Assembly (NCBI GenBank): GCA_039881045.1
Contig: JAYWVB010000021.1
Location: 186,001-250,000 of the forward strand
Reading direction: 5' to 3'
DNA from: Chaetomium olivaceum
Taxonomy: Eukaryota > Ascomycota > Sordariomycetes > Sordariales > Chaetomiaceae
DNA: 64,000 bases
Below are positions 33,010 to 42,932 of the stretch, piece by piece. The notes below the pieces were generated by a model. That model saw only the letters and a program-made list of their open reading frames with translations. It was not told the DNA's origin and did no database searches. The position numbers and the translations under genes were made by a program. Within the stretch, counting starts at the first letter, position 1. Every line of letters starts with the position of its first letter.

Positions 33010-34150
33010 GGCGGGTTGTCTCTTGGGTCTGCCCTTGGATCCGAGAGTTCGTCCAGCTTGTGTCCTTCTACGTTATCCCGAAGCTGTCGCGGAACAACAT
33101 CAGAACAAGACCGTGGGATTACCCATGCTTCCCAAGAGCGACATCTGCCGCTATTAAGTCTGGACTCTGGAGAAATCCGGCAGTCTGGAACCCAGAGCCT
33201 CGGATCGATCGTCGTTTGAGGGGGCGCGATATGCCCTTGTCTTGGGCGCCTTAGCTCCTTGGCCAGGTCTCAACAGAGGCAGCTGGTTCGCAAGTTCGCA
33301 ACATGTCGTGCACCAGCATTGCTTTTGCGAGCCCTTCGAACGAGATTTTCCCTTCGCGTCCCCCTAGCACCACGTTGGCTCTGCCCGGAGGGTTTGAGAT
33401 TCCTGCACTGCCGATCCCTCCGGATCCTTCCCCACGCAGCACATTTACCGTTCTGGGGAATGTCATCCGGGCTTCGTCAGTGGACGGAAAGCCGTTCGGT
33501 TGAGCAATCGGTACCGAGCCGTCCCACTCCACCGGCTTTCGTTTCCCACAAGGGAGAAGAGCGGACGAACTTGGCATGAACGGTGTCGTGGGTCAACTCC
33601 ACACACCTTTCCCGCCATGTTACTTCAACCACCAATTGCACATGGTCGCGCACGAGCTACCAGGGCAGACCGGGGCTAGCGTCGAGCTTGACCTGACTCG
33701 CCATTGCTCGCACCCAGCTCGCATCCAACCCGCCTCCATCCAATAATTTACCGCGGACCCCGGAAAAGGAGCTAACAGTCGGCGAACAAGCGCTCGCATG
33801 AAGCTAAAATAGTCCTAACTCCACACACTTTCAATAGTATCCCCGTCGACAAAGAGATGGCGATAAGCCATCATGCCCACTCGAGGGGGACTTGGCGGAC
33901 GAGTTCGTGAGGAACATCCCGCTCGAAGGGGGGGGCTTGTAGCCTTTGGGGAAGTGGTTAAAGGTCGATAAAGACGCTGCAAAGTCAGCTTGCCTATCTC
34001 ATTCTCGTGGTGTCTCACGGCTCTCACATCCTTTCCAAATCTTTGTTAGCTGTGTGCACTCTGCAGTGTAACACCGAGCGCAGCAGTGGGCCCCAAGTAC
34101 CTGGATTGTATAATAGGGGGTTCAAGTCGTTTGTACTCAAGAAACCCAAC
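33010..34150. other. Intergenic region between divergent genes
   Basis: About 1.1 kb shared as upstream region by the receptor (minus) and the hydrolase (plus). Open frames on both strands at 33251-33579 overlap each other and have no domain; neither was accepted. Confidence 0.5.
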
Positions 34151-35061
34151 ATGCAGCACCTCAGCTCAAGAATCCTCACCCCCCTCCTCCATATACTCGT
34201 CTTGGCTACCTTATTCGTCTCAGCCATGGCCGCCGCTACCAAGCCCACGATCGTCATCGTCCCTGGCTCTTGGCAGCTGCCGAACGCCTGGGACGAGTTC
34301 CGGGCCGTGCTCGCCCGCGCGAACCACCAATCCTACCATGTCGCCTTGCCGAGCGTGGGCGGCACCGAGGAGCCCCTGACCGGCCTCGCCGAAGACGTTG
34401 CCGCCGTGCGGCACGTCGTTGGGGGGCTGGCCGACCACGGCGACGAGATCATCCTGCTGTGCCACTCGTCCGGTGGTGTCGTTGGCAGCAACGCCGTCCA
34501 GGGCTACGACCGTGCGACGCGCCAAGCTGCCGGCAAGGTCGGTGGCGTCATCCGCGTCGTTTACCTGTCTGCCTTCATGCTCCCCAAGGACCAGAGCTTG
34601 ATGGGCTTGCTGGGCGGCGAACCCCTGCCGTGGATGATTGTTGACGTGAGTCCAGTCCGCTGTCTACTGCAAACCCAGCCATCAAACATTTCAAGCTCCT
34701 CTTGCTAACAAGACTGCAGGGCGACCGCGTCACTGGCGACCCCGCACAGATGCCCGAGATCGGCTTCAACGACTTGTCCGCCGACGACAAGGCTTACTGG
34801 GCCACGCAAGTGACCTGGACCTCGGCGGCCCTGTTCACGGCCCCGTCCCAGTTCGAGCCCTGGAAGAACGGAATCCCGTGCTCCTACATTTTCCAGACGA
34901 TCGATAACGCCCTCCCGCTCAACCTTCAGCAAGACATGGCCCAGCAGATCCAGCTCGGGCCCAACCCGCTCCAGGCCAGCATCGAGGCCGGCCACTGCGG
35001 CTTCCTCAGCATGCCCAGTGGGCTGCTTGGTGCTCTGAAGAGTGTTTATGAAGGGAACTGA
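34151..35061 (+). CDS. Alpha/beta-hydrolase (salicylate/pheromone-esterase-like fold) with N-terminal signal or anchor
   Basis: Exons 34151-34645 and 34720-35061 flank a 74-nt phase-0 intron with a GCTAAC branch site; the product is 278 residues. An N-terminal hydrophobic segment (ILTPLLHILVLATLFVSAMA) precedes the fold. The sequence contains IVIVPGSWQLPNAWDEF at the first strand, the nucleophile elbow LLCHSSGGVVGSNAVQG, and a late His in SIEAGHCGFLSMPSGL. This is the AB_hydrolase_6 type of small esterases. An internal ATG at 34226 could produce a cytosolic form without the leader. The substrate cannot be deduced. Confidence 0.85.
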
Positions 35062-35799
35062 GCCATGAGTGCGGTGTGAGAAACGGCGTCTTAATGGAGG
35101 ATACGGTGATACCCCAGTTAGACAGATGAGGGCGCAGCCTGTGTTGCTATATATAATATCACAAGTTACGTTGCCTAATGATGTGTGAGAGTACGGTCAC
35201 TCAAACCGCAATGTCATTTCCATGGCATCGTCGGGGTTAAGTGACACCTACATCGCCGGTCGTGCGCCGAAAGACCCTAGCCAGAGATCAGTCACCGCCC
35301 GCGGCGACTGGCCGTAGATGCAGCATGAACGGTGTCTGGAAGCCCCAACTTACTTTGAAACCCTGTACCTGAATGAAATCCAGCCAACGCCTAATACTAG
35401 GTAGAATGTATGTTTCTTATCGGCAGTCACTGAACCCAAGGGGATGGCTCAGTCACCAGTGGTCAGGCCCCAGCGGGATGTGACACAGACGAGAGCCCCC
35501 AAAGGCCAATGAGAGCGATGAAAAGCTTTAGATATTTACCTAAATAGGACAAACCCTCAATTCGGTCTGTCCGGAATCCGAGGATTGATAATCACAATCA
35601 CACTCAGCAACGGCATGTGTTTGTCATACATCACAGAATCAATGCTTGGGCATCATTACATGCTGCGTGAGTTACGGCTAAATAGCTACAGCCCCTCACC
35701 CAACGTTGATATATTCTCACTCTTCGCAACCTGCACCCATCTCTCCGTCCGAGTCTCAACTCCTCAAACCCGCTCACTCAGCTCAAACTCAACGTCAAC
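35062..35799. other. Intergenic region
   Basis: No gene was seen. The last 150 bases are pyrimidine-rich and probably promoter or leader of the esterase at 35800. Confidence 0.5.
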
Positions 35800-36875
35800 A
35801 TGAACGACAATCCCGAAGTACGCGCAAAGGTCGCTGCCGACCTGGAGACCAGGTTTGACCGTCTTGATGTCACCTACAAGACGGTAAACAACACGGCCAT
35901 CTCTACCGCCATCTTCATCCCCAAAACCCTCTCTACCGCCACCGAGGCCACCACCGTGCCAGTCCTGGTTCACTTCCACGGAGGCGCCCTCGTGACAGGC
36001 GGTACTCCCGACCCCCTCTTCCTCGTAGACTGGTTTGTCCTCCTCTCTCCCCCATCCACCTCCCGCCAACCAACCACCAAAACCTAACCCCTCCTCCTCC
36101 TTCTTCAACCCAAAACAGGGTCCGCGACCTCGCCCACAGCACCCGCGCCATCTTCCTGTCCCCACAATACCGCCTGGCGCCCGAAACCCCGGCCGTGGAG
36201 ATCCTCGACGACATCGCCGACTTCTGGGCCTGGGTGCACGCGCACCTGGCCGGCACCCTCGCCGCCACGACGCACTCCGCGCACCTCCGCGCGGACCTCA
36301 CCCGCGTCGCGGCCGTGGGCGAGAGCGCGGGGGGCTATCTGGCGTTGCAGTCGGCGCTGCAGCTCAACGCGACGGCGCGCCTGCGCGCCGTCGTTGCGCA
36401 GTACCCGGGCATGTTCCCCGACCTGGCGGCGTTCCCCGCGCGCCCCGCGCAGCCGGACCCCGCGCTGGACGCGGCGGTGGAGAGCTATGTGAAGGGGCTG
36501 GAACTGACGCCGGGGATGGTGCGGGTGTCGACGCCGTGGCCCGGGATGGCGGCCGTGACGGCGGGGGCCATGTTTAACGGCTTGCTGCGCGGGTTGCTGG
36601 GGGCGGATCCCGAGGGGAGGCTGACGTTTCGGTACGCGGTGGGGAAGGCGGCCGAGGTGCCGCCGGCGGTGTGGGTGATTCAGGGGGATCGGGATGCGTT
36701 GGTGGCGAAGGAGACGGCGGATGAGTTGGTGGAGGTGTTGAGAAGAGAGAGGCCGCGGGCGACGGTCAAGTATACGGTGCGGGAGGGCGATCATGGGTTT
36801 GATGCCGTCAGTTCGCTGCAGGATGAGTGGCTGGCGGAGGGGGTCGAGTTTATTAAGGGGCACTGGCTCAAGTAG
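35800..36875 (+). CDS. Alpha/beta-hydrolase_3 esterase (hormone-sensitive-lipase family)
   Basis: Exons 35800-36032 and 36119-36875 are joined across an 86-nt intron (phase 2) to give 329 residues. Oxyanion-hole motif VHFHGGALVTGG, nucleophile elbow AAVGESAGGYLALQ, Asp in QGDRDALV and His in REGDHGFDAV are all in place, so the triad is complete. No signal peptide is visible; the enzyme should be cytosolic. It faces a wide range of possible ester substrates, including xenobiotics. The sense strand changes from C-ending to G-ending codons near 36465. Confidence 0.88.
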
Positions 36876-37158
36876 AGGCTGTGTGGTGTGGTTCGAGTTA
36901 CGAGTGTTTTTCTGAGCGGCGAAAGGCTAAAGCTCTCTCAGTGATGCTCGATATCAAATCACCTCTTAGACTAGCGTACGGGGCCACACCGGCTTGAGAG
37001 TCTTTTTGGATGAATTCAAATTCTAGACTCTGCGTAGGTCACGGCCATGCTGCGAGACTTGAGAGTGCAACAACTGGGGCTATGAAATCGGAGGATGATG
37101 TTGAGAGGATGACGAATCGACCCATTTCCGACCATTTGCACCATTACGTAGGAGTGAT

Positions 37159-40101
37159 CTACCTGGCTTCCAATATATCCAATTCCGCGCCCACGTAGCT
37201 TGGATCGACTTGGTTGAGGAAGGGGCGGATAAACTCGATATCAACGCCTGCCTCCAGGAACCGTTTTGCTGTGCTCTGAAGCAGCAGGCTTTCATGTCCG
37301 CTTAGCTTGGAGCCATCCAGCTGTCCAGACTTATCCATCCAGAGCCGAAAGTTATCCATCCACAACCCACAAATATATTCGAGATCGTCGGCGCCCTCAA
37401 ATCCAGACGAGAGGAGAAGTCGGGTCATTTCGGTGCAGCTGAATATCCCTTCTGACGGCTCGTCATTGAACTTATGGCTGAGGTACCGCTTAGAGATTGC
37501 GTGCACGAGAACTGGCTTGCATTCGTGACATGAACAGCGGCCATTCCGGGCCTTGGCCGCCTCGAAGTCAGGGTGCCTCCGGACAAAGTTCAACGCCCCG
37601 GCTTCAACAGCCAACATGAAGATAGCCGAAGGGTGTCCAGGAGCGGCCGCGGGAATGATGGTGGCATGCAATTGTCTAAGTCTCTGCATAGTTGCCGCCC
37701 ACAACTCCCTCCCGGGCTGGCTGAGAGCGTCGAGAAAAGGTTCGAGGTGAAAGAAGCAATTCCGAGGGTCCCCAGGCTTCTCACGATCAGCCACAACTCC
37801 CCACCAAAGCCCCGTCTCTAGATGATCCATGGCCTGGACGTCATTTGTCTCGGACAGCGTTTGTACGGCCATGTGGATGCCATAAAGAGATAATGCGGTG
37901 GCGGCATCGAAGGCGGCATCCTGAGTCTGTAAGCAGTCCAAATTCCAGACGTCCACGTTGTTGAGAAATTCGAATACTGTGCGGTGCATGAACGACACCT
38001 TTGGGCCAATTTCGGTTTGGCCTGGAGCAGTTTTCATCTCCAGCAAGCCCCCGCAGCGGCTTCTCAGTCGGCCTTCAAGCTCCTCACAAATGTCACGGTT
38101 GTCTTCGGCGGCCACAGCTTTGATCGATATCGGACCCGTGTGATACTCGTCAACTAACGCGAGGCCAAGGGCAAATAAATCCGTGCGCAAGAATGGGGAG
38201 TTTGTCTTCTGGTAAGTATGGCATATCTTGAACAGCTGGGCGCCCTGCTTCTGGTGGCGTTTTTGGACTGTCCCGAGCATATGTCTAAACATGTCTTCGA
38301 GTTCGGGTGGTAGTTCATCGACGCGGCGGCGGATCTCCGAAAGCCGGTCACAGTCAGCAAAGCCACCAAGGACGGACCGGCACGCGAGGATGACCCATAG
38401 AAATACGCCGCATGACTTCTGAACTAGCTCGCTTAAGAGCTCCTCGGAAAGTTCTGGGAAGCGTCTCATATGCCTCTGCATGGTTGGGTGGCCGCCAACA
38501 ACCTCTTTGACATACATTTGGATGTCGGTCTGCGTCAAATGCTGTAGCTGTAGGCGTGGTAACGACCGAAAGGCGTCAACACAAGCTGGAACTGGCCGAC
38601 TCGAAACGATAACCTTGTTATGCTCGCTCTTGGCGAGCATCTTAACAAAGTCGATTGCATCCGCATAGTCGCCCACGAACTCGTCGAGACCATCGATAAA
38701 AAGCACGCACCGTCCTATGGTCGATGCATGTTCGGCAATGACCTCAAAAGCGCGACGCGTCTCAGTTGCAGAGGGCAAGCCGATGTTCTCTTTCCTTTGG
38801 CTTTCCAGGGACTCTTTCCACATGCTGGGGAGTGCGTGCTGGATGAGCGACGGGTTCTGCGACAGAATTTGATGCAACAAAGTTCGTGAAAGCCCATCCT
38901 GCGTCTTCTGTTCGTCGGAACCGAGGTTGGAGAAAAAGAAGTGGCCTCGGATATAGTGGCCACCGCTGGCCCACTCCGAAAGCATGGTGTGGGTGAGCTG
39001 GTGGTTATATACGTATTTCATGAGCGTCGACTTCCCGCTCCCGGCTTTCCCAGAGATCCAGTAAATGCCGGATCCATGTCGGAGCCACGCCGGGAGGCTA
39101 TTCCAGGCATCGGTGCCTTTCGGTGGCTCTTCTAGCGCCCATTGGAGCGTCTTTTTGTGAGCTTCCGAGATGCCATCCTTTCTGTCGTTGATTCTTCGAA
39201 ACCACAATGTGTCCAGCACGCGATCTTGGTGTGTCTTGTCTATGGCATGTTGCGTGGACTCAGCAATGGCCTGGTGTTGGCCCATGGATGCTTCTAGAAT
39301 GATCTTCAGATGCCCCAGATTTGCCTTGATGAGCGAAAGATCGCTAGTAATCATGATGTTGTCAGAGCCAGAGGCCAGGTCGTAACTTGTGGCCGGGATA
39401 ACTTCGCTGAGCTTCGAAACGAAATGTGCGAGATCTTGAACAAGATGCTCAAACTTTTGCTTATCTCGAATGACCCAGCGCGCCTTGCAAAGGACTGACG
39501 CTGTCTTCTCTCGAGAGCCAGCGCGCAGTTGCATAACGTTAAAGTCTTGGATGAATTTGTCCATCCGTGGCTGGCTGATGCGCCAACGGCTTTGTTGCGT
39601 CGGTCGTGTCGACATCGCTACAGAGGACCGATGGGATATGGAAGGGCGATTGACGTCCGTGGGCGGACCAGGCAATTCTGCCGTAAATAACTCTACGGGT
39701 AGGCCGTCAGCACCTGCAGTCAGGCTCGATTTTTCTGGCGGGATAGGGTTCGGGTCCGGAGGAAGAGATGGATCGTCTTCGGGTCGCAGGCCATATCGCT
39801 GCTGCAGGCCTTCCGAATCCGACAAAATCGCGCTGATGGACCCAAGTATCCGGGCCAAAAGCCTCTGGGTGTTCGCATCGTCGAGCCGTTTGTCGTAGTC
39901 ATTGCGAAGAAGTCGGACGCGATCTGCCCACTGTAACAGGAGTGTTTTCTCGATGTCAAGTTTCGTGTCCAAAATCTCGTATTGGCGACCCAAGTGGCGC
40001 GTGTCTACTACGAGACTAAAGAGATCGATGGTGTCCTTGAATGCACCGATCAGCCCGCCGAGGCCGATGATACCGATGGCGAGTCCAGCAACCTCGGCCA
40101 T
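37159..40101 (-). CDS. HeLo-NACHT NLR-like protein (cell-death/incompatibility type)
   Basis: The uninterrupted frame encodes 980 residues from ATG 40101. Residues 1 to about 220 form a HeLo domain: the hydrophobic start MAEVAGLAIGIIGLGGLIGA is followed by the amphipathic helices typical of HET-S and related pore-forming effectors. A NACHT ATPase begins near 300, with Walker A GKAGSGKST at 351-359 and Walker B CVLFIDGLDEF at about 465-475. A sensor-like SSRPVPA motif follows. The C-terminal half is helical without WD40, ankyrin or TPR repeats that I can recognise. HeLo domains permeabilise membranes when the NLR is activated, producing cell death between incompatible strains or on non-self detection. 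That this copy is functional is likely, as all motifs are intact. The gene lies 584 bp downstream of a natterin-like gene on the same strand. Confidence 0.9.
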   Translation of the reverse strand: MAEVAGLAIGIIGLGGLIGAFKDTIDLFSLVVDTRHLGRQYEILDTKLDIEKTLLLQWADRVRLLRNDYDKRLDDANTQRLLARILGSISAILSDSEGLQQRYGLRPEDDPSLPPDPNPIPPEKSSLTAGADGLPVELFTAELPGPPTDVNRPSISHRSSVAMSTRPTQQSRWRISQPRMDKFIQDFNVMQLRAGSREKTASVLCKARWVIRDKQKFEHLVQDLAHFVSKLSEVIPATSYDLASGSDNIMITSDLSLIKANLGHLKIILEASMGQHQAIAESTQHAIDKTHQDRVLDTLWFRRINDRKDGISEAHKKTLQWALEEPPKGTDAWNSLPAWLRHGSGIYWISGKAGSGKSTLMKYVYNHQLTHTMLSEWASGGHYIRGHFFFSNLGSDEQKTQDGLSRTLLHQILSQNPSLIQHALPSMWKESLESQRKENIGLPSATETRRAFEVIAEHASTIGRCVLFIDGLDEFVGDYADAIDFVKMLAKSEHNKVIVSSRPVPACVDAFRSLPRLQLQHLTQTDIQMYVKEVVGGHPTMQRHMRRFPELSEELLSELVQKSCGVFLWVILACRSVLGGFADCDRLSEIRRRVDELPPELEDMFRHMLGTVQKRHQKQGAQLFKICHTYQKTNSPFLRTDLFALGLALVDEYHTGPISIKAVAAEDNRDICEELEGRLRSRCGGLLEMKTAPGQTEIGPKVSFMHRTVFEFLNNVDVWNLDCLQTQDAAFDAATALSLYGIHMAVQTLSETNDVQAMDHLETGLWWGVVADREKPGDPRNCFFHLEPFLDALSQPGRELWAATMQRLRQLHATIIPAAAPGHPSAIFMLAVEAGALNFVRRHPDFEAAKARNGRCSCHECKPVLVHAISKRYLSHKFNDEPSEGIFSCTEMTRLLLSSGFEGADDLEYICGLWMDNFRLWMDKSGQLDGSKLSGHESLLLQSTAKRFLEAGVDIEFIRPFLNQVDPSYVGAELDILEAR

Positions 40102-40685
40102 AGCGTAGTAGGATTATTGAATTAGTCAAAAAAATTGTGGTGATTCTGGCATGGAGCTGCTCCCGCCCAACCACGCATCACTGCTGCCCAAAGCCTGATT
40201 CTGTTTGATGAATGGCAGCGCGCCTTCGCGCCTTTGGAAGCAGGAGGACATGTGGCGCCAAGCCCGTCATCAGCTGACATCGCTATCGAGATACCTCGAC
40301 TTTTTTTTGTATTCGAGAAGCGAGTTTGTTGATTACCTATTCGACGACCAGGGAAGGTTTGACACCGGGAACTGCCTGGTAAAATTCCGCCTTGCTAATA
40401 TTAAGTTGATGATGGCTGGTTGGACCTAGATAGAAGAAGTTTTGGGCATCTTCCTTATATGTAAGGGATTTCGATCTATCATGATTTATTCCACTAATAG
40501 TAAATTCGAGGTAGGAGCCCGACTACGAACCCGACCAGGAGTTTCAACAGAGAACTCGATCAGCAAATTTATGTACGTGTATGGTTTATAAGGTAATAAC
40601 CTGCTGCCCCAACCCAACCACCGACAATCCAAACCAAAAGCCAATATCGAATCCCCCCTCAACTAAGCCATCTCCCTCTCCACTG
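40102..40685. other. Spacer between the NLR and the natterin-like gene
   Basis: It must hold the NLR promoter and the 3' end of the upstream gene. The segment 40440-40600 is AT-rich. No gene is supported. Confidence 0.5.
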
Positions 40686-42098
40686 TCACGTCAAGCGCAA
40701 CCAGGACGGCCATGGCGATGATACCGATGGCTGGGCATCCATGGGGCTACACACTGTTTCAACCTTGCCATAAGTGGTATGGGTAAGAAAACCCGACGTG
40801 GGAAAAGAAGACGTTATGCCATCCGCCATGACTGTCTGGACGCCGGACCAGCGGAGGTTAACGCGACCCTCCCAAACCATGGCAACACAAGAGACGGCGG
40901 GGTTATCGGCGCTCATGGAAATGGTGGTGCTCCAAGTCAACTGCGTCGAACTGCCAGAGTGTTGGTCGTGATTTTCTGTGGTGCCCTGGCCCCAAGTGGC
41001 GCCAACACCCGTGTCGACAACTCGGGGGAGCGAGGCGGTGAACGTCGACGATCCCGATAGGGCGCTGCTGGTCCCGGCCGAAAAGGTTGTCGAGATGTCG
41101 CGGGTATCGCTGCCCGAGAAACTCCAGGTGTAATCGGTGCCGTTCCAGAGCGCGCTGCCCTCTCTGAGAGTCGTCAATCGGAGACCTTCGGGGTCGGGAG
41201 TCTGTTCAAAAACGATATCTTCGACGACCGAATTCGACAGCGGCTTAAGAAAGAGGGGGGCTATCTGATCCATACTGTCGCCCGCCCTCCCCCGAAACCC
41301 AACCAAGAGGCCCGAGCCCACGTTCACGGCCTTGCTAGAGAGCCCAGCCGTGTTCCCAATTCCGTAACCCCACGACCGCCGGTTGGTGGTAACGTCGATT
41401 CGGCCAACCCGCGCGATGTGGGCGTCATCGGCCTTCCTCCAAAACGAAAAGAAAGACCTGGCGGAGGGATAGTAAGCCCACAGCGTCATCCCGGTGATGA
41501 GCTCGTCGGTGGACAGGGTCAACTCAGAGAACTGATCCTTGCGAACACCGGCTTGCATCTCGGTGCCATCGGAAAAGATGACGACAATCCCACGGAGGTA
41601 ACCGAACCTTCCGCTGCTGCGGTACAACCGCATCATCCGCACCGACGAGCCAGACCGGCCGAGGATGGTGAAGGGAGTACCGCCTTCGATAGAACCGACG
41701 CTCGTGGGGTCAACGCAGAGCTCGGGGTCCCACAACTCCTCGGAGGAGTAACCGAAGACAGAAGCGCAGAAGCGGAGGATTATCATCGCAGAGGGTGAAT
41801 ATCGAAGGGGGCGGACAAACATCAACGAAACCAGCGAGGTCCCGATGCGGGACACAAGGGGGAACCAAAAGCGGCGGAAGCTGCGAAGGATGGCCGGTGT
41901 CATGGTGAGGGCGACATAAAGACTAACGGCGACGGCTATGGCTGTCTGAACAATGAGAACAGCCCAGAGTGCCGACGTAACAAAAGGTTTGACAAAACCA
42001 GGGCCCAGCGTGATTGTGATAGTGGCCAGGAACGCCGGAGTAAGGACGGAGGAATGCATGATTAGTGCTTGGACGAAGGTTCTCCTTCTCCCCCTCAT
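40686..42098 (-). CDS. Membrane-anchored jacalin-like lectin plus aerolysin-like module (natterin-like)
   Basis: The open frame extends to 42245, starting with GTG there; the first ATG is at 42098 (470 residues). The N-terminal part has two to four hydrophobic helices, including LWAVLIVQTAIAVAVSLYVA. Next is a beta-prism (jacalin-like) lectin domain: GRFGYLRGIVVIFSDGTEMQ, MTLWAYYP, ARVGRIDVTTNRRSWGYGIG and VGFRGRAGDSMDQIAPLF are its strands. The C-terminal 200 residues are Ser/Thr-rich, with alternating polar and hydrophobic residues (TTFSAGTSSALSGSSTF), an NGTDYTWSFSG segment and an NPAVSC...VW block. This is the pattern of the aerolysin-fold module in natterin/Dln1 proteins. Beta-pore formation is known for the fold; here it is inferred. 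Cysteine content is low. The start remains open: an upstream exon may exist. Confidence 0.7.
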   Translation of the reverse strand: MRGRRRTFVQALIMHSSVLTPAFLATITITLGPGFVKPFVTSALWAVLIVQTAIAVAVSLYVALTMTPAILRSFRRFWFPLVSRIGTSLVSLMFVRPLRYSPSAMIILRFCASVFGYSSEELWDPELCVDPTSVGSIEGGTPFTILGRSGSSVRMMRLYRSSGRFGYLRGIVVIFSDGTEMQAGVRKDQFSELTLSTDELITGMTLWAYYPSARSFFSFWRKADDAHIARVGRIDVTTNRRSWGYGIGNTAGLSSKAVNVGSGLLVGFRGRAGDSMDQIAPLFLKPLSNSVVEDIVFEQTPDPEGLRLTTLREGSALWNGTDYTWSFSGSDTRDISTTFSAGTSSALSGSSTFTASLPRVVDTGVGATWGQGTTENHDQHSGSSTQLTWSTTISMSADNPAVSCVAMVWEGRVNLRWSGVQTVMADGITSSFPTSGFLTHTTYGKVETVCSPMDAQPSVSSPWPSWLRLT

Positions 42099-42245
42099 CA
42101 GGCAAAAAAGAGTAGTAGACCAAATAAGTGTTGTGATGATGGTGATGAACTCATGATCTGATTGACAAGTTGGAGACAAGGTTAGGGGGAAGGTGGACTG
42201 GGCCTGGTGTGCTTCTACCCTTTCAACGGCCGCTCGGACTACCAC

Positions 42246-42932
42246 AGTGAGTCACATTAGTGGTACCTGCGTGGGCAATGAATGGCTGCTTCCTAAATCT
42301 ACCACTTAAGGTTTTGGGTTGTGACGCAGGGCGCCTGCTCCAAGTTGAGTCGGTCATATGAGCATTTCCTCCATCTCCATGTCTTCTTCTACCCGTGCAC
42401 AATGAACCTTTATCTGCGCCTACCTTACTAATACTATGACAATGATCTATAGGTGCTGTATCTACTGTAATCATGTCACGGCTCGTTAAAGTATCAGGTG
42501 TGGGATACTTTAGTGAAGCTCTCTTTCCGGGTACCGAACCCGGTTGACCATGGAGGTTTGCAACGCTAACGGCTAAGCACAAGGAAGCCTTGCCTAATTA
42601 TAATCCACCAAAAACTGGACCCAGAATTGATTGTCGATCTATAAATCACTGGTGGCAGATGATGAAATTATGATTATATTCATTGTGATTTTTAGCCAGG
42701 GCTACGCAGACCTCTGCGTCCGTCCTCATCGACGGCGCCACACACTGCCCACCCCCTTCCCTTTTCGGGCCACTCTCCCGTGTCCCTCTCCTGAGCAATC
42801 CCCCGTCTACACGTCCAGTTTTGCAGCCCCAACCCTTCTTTTACCTTAACCTCGCACCATCTCGCACACCCCCTTTGTACAAAGCAACCGACCATCTCCC
42901 CAAACATTATTAACGCCCCCCCCAGCTACGAC
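42246..42932. other. Intergenic region; contains a tRNA-like palindrome
   Basis: No gene is supported. Near 42527-42543 CCGGGTACCGAACCCGG resembles a T-arm (read on the minus strand), but no matching acceptor stem was found. Confidence 0.45.

Noticed and set aside
33251..33579. Overlapping frames on both strands between divergent genes
   Set aside because: Neither has a domain or splice sites and each is explained as chance in GC-rich DNA.
42510..42590. tRNA-like sequence on the minus strand
   Set aside because: A T-arm-like hairpin and a possible A-box are there, but the invariant loop A is missing and no 7-bp acceptor stem pairs, so at best a pseudo-tRNA.
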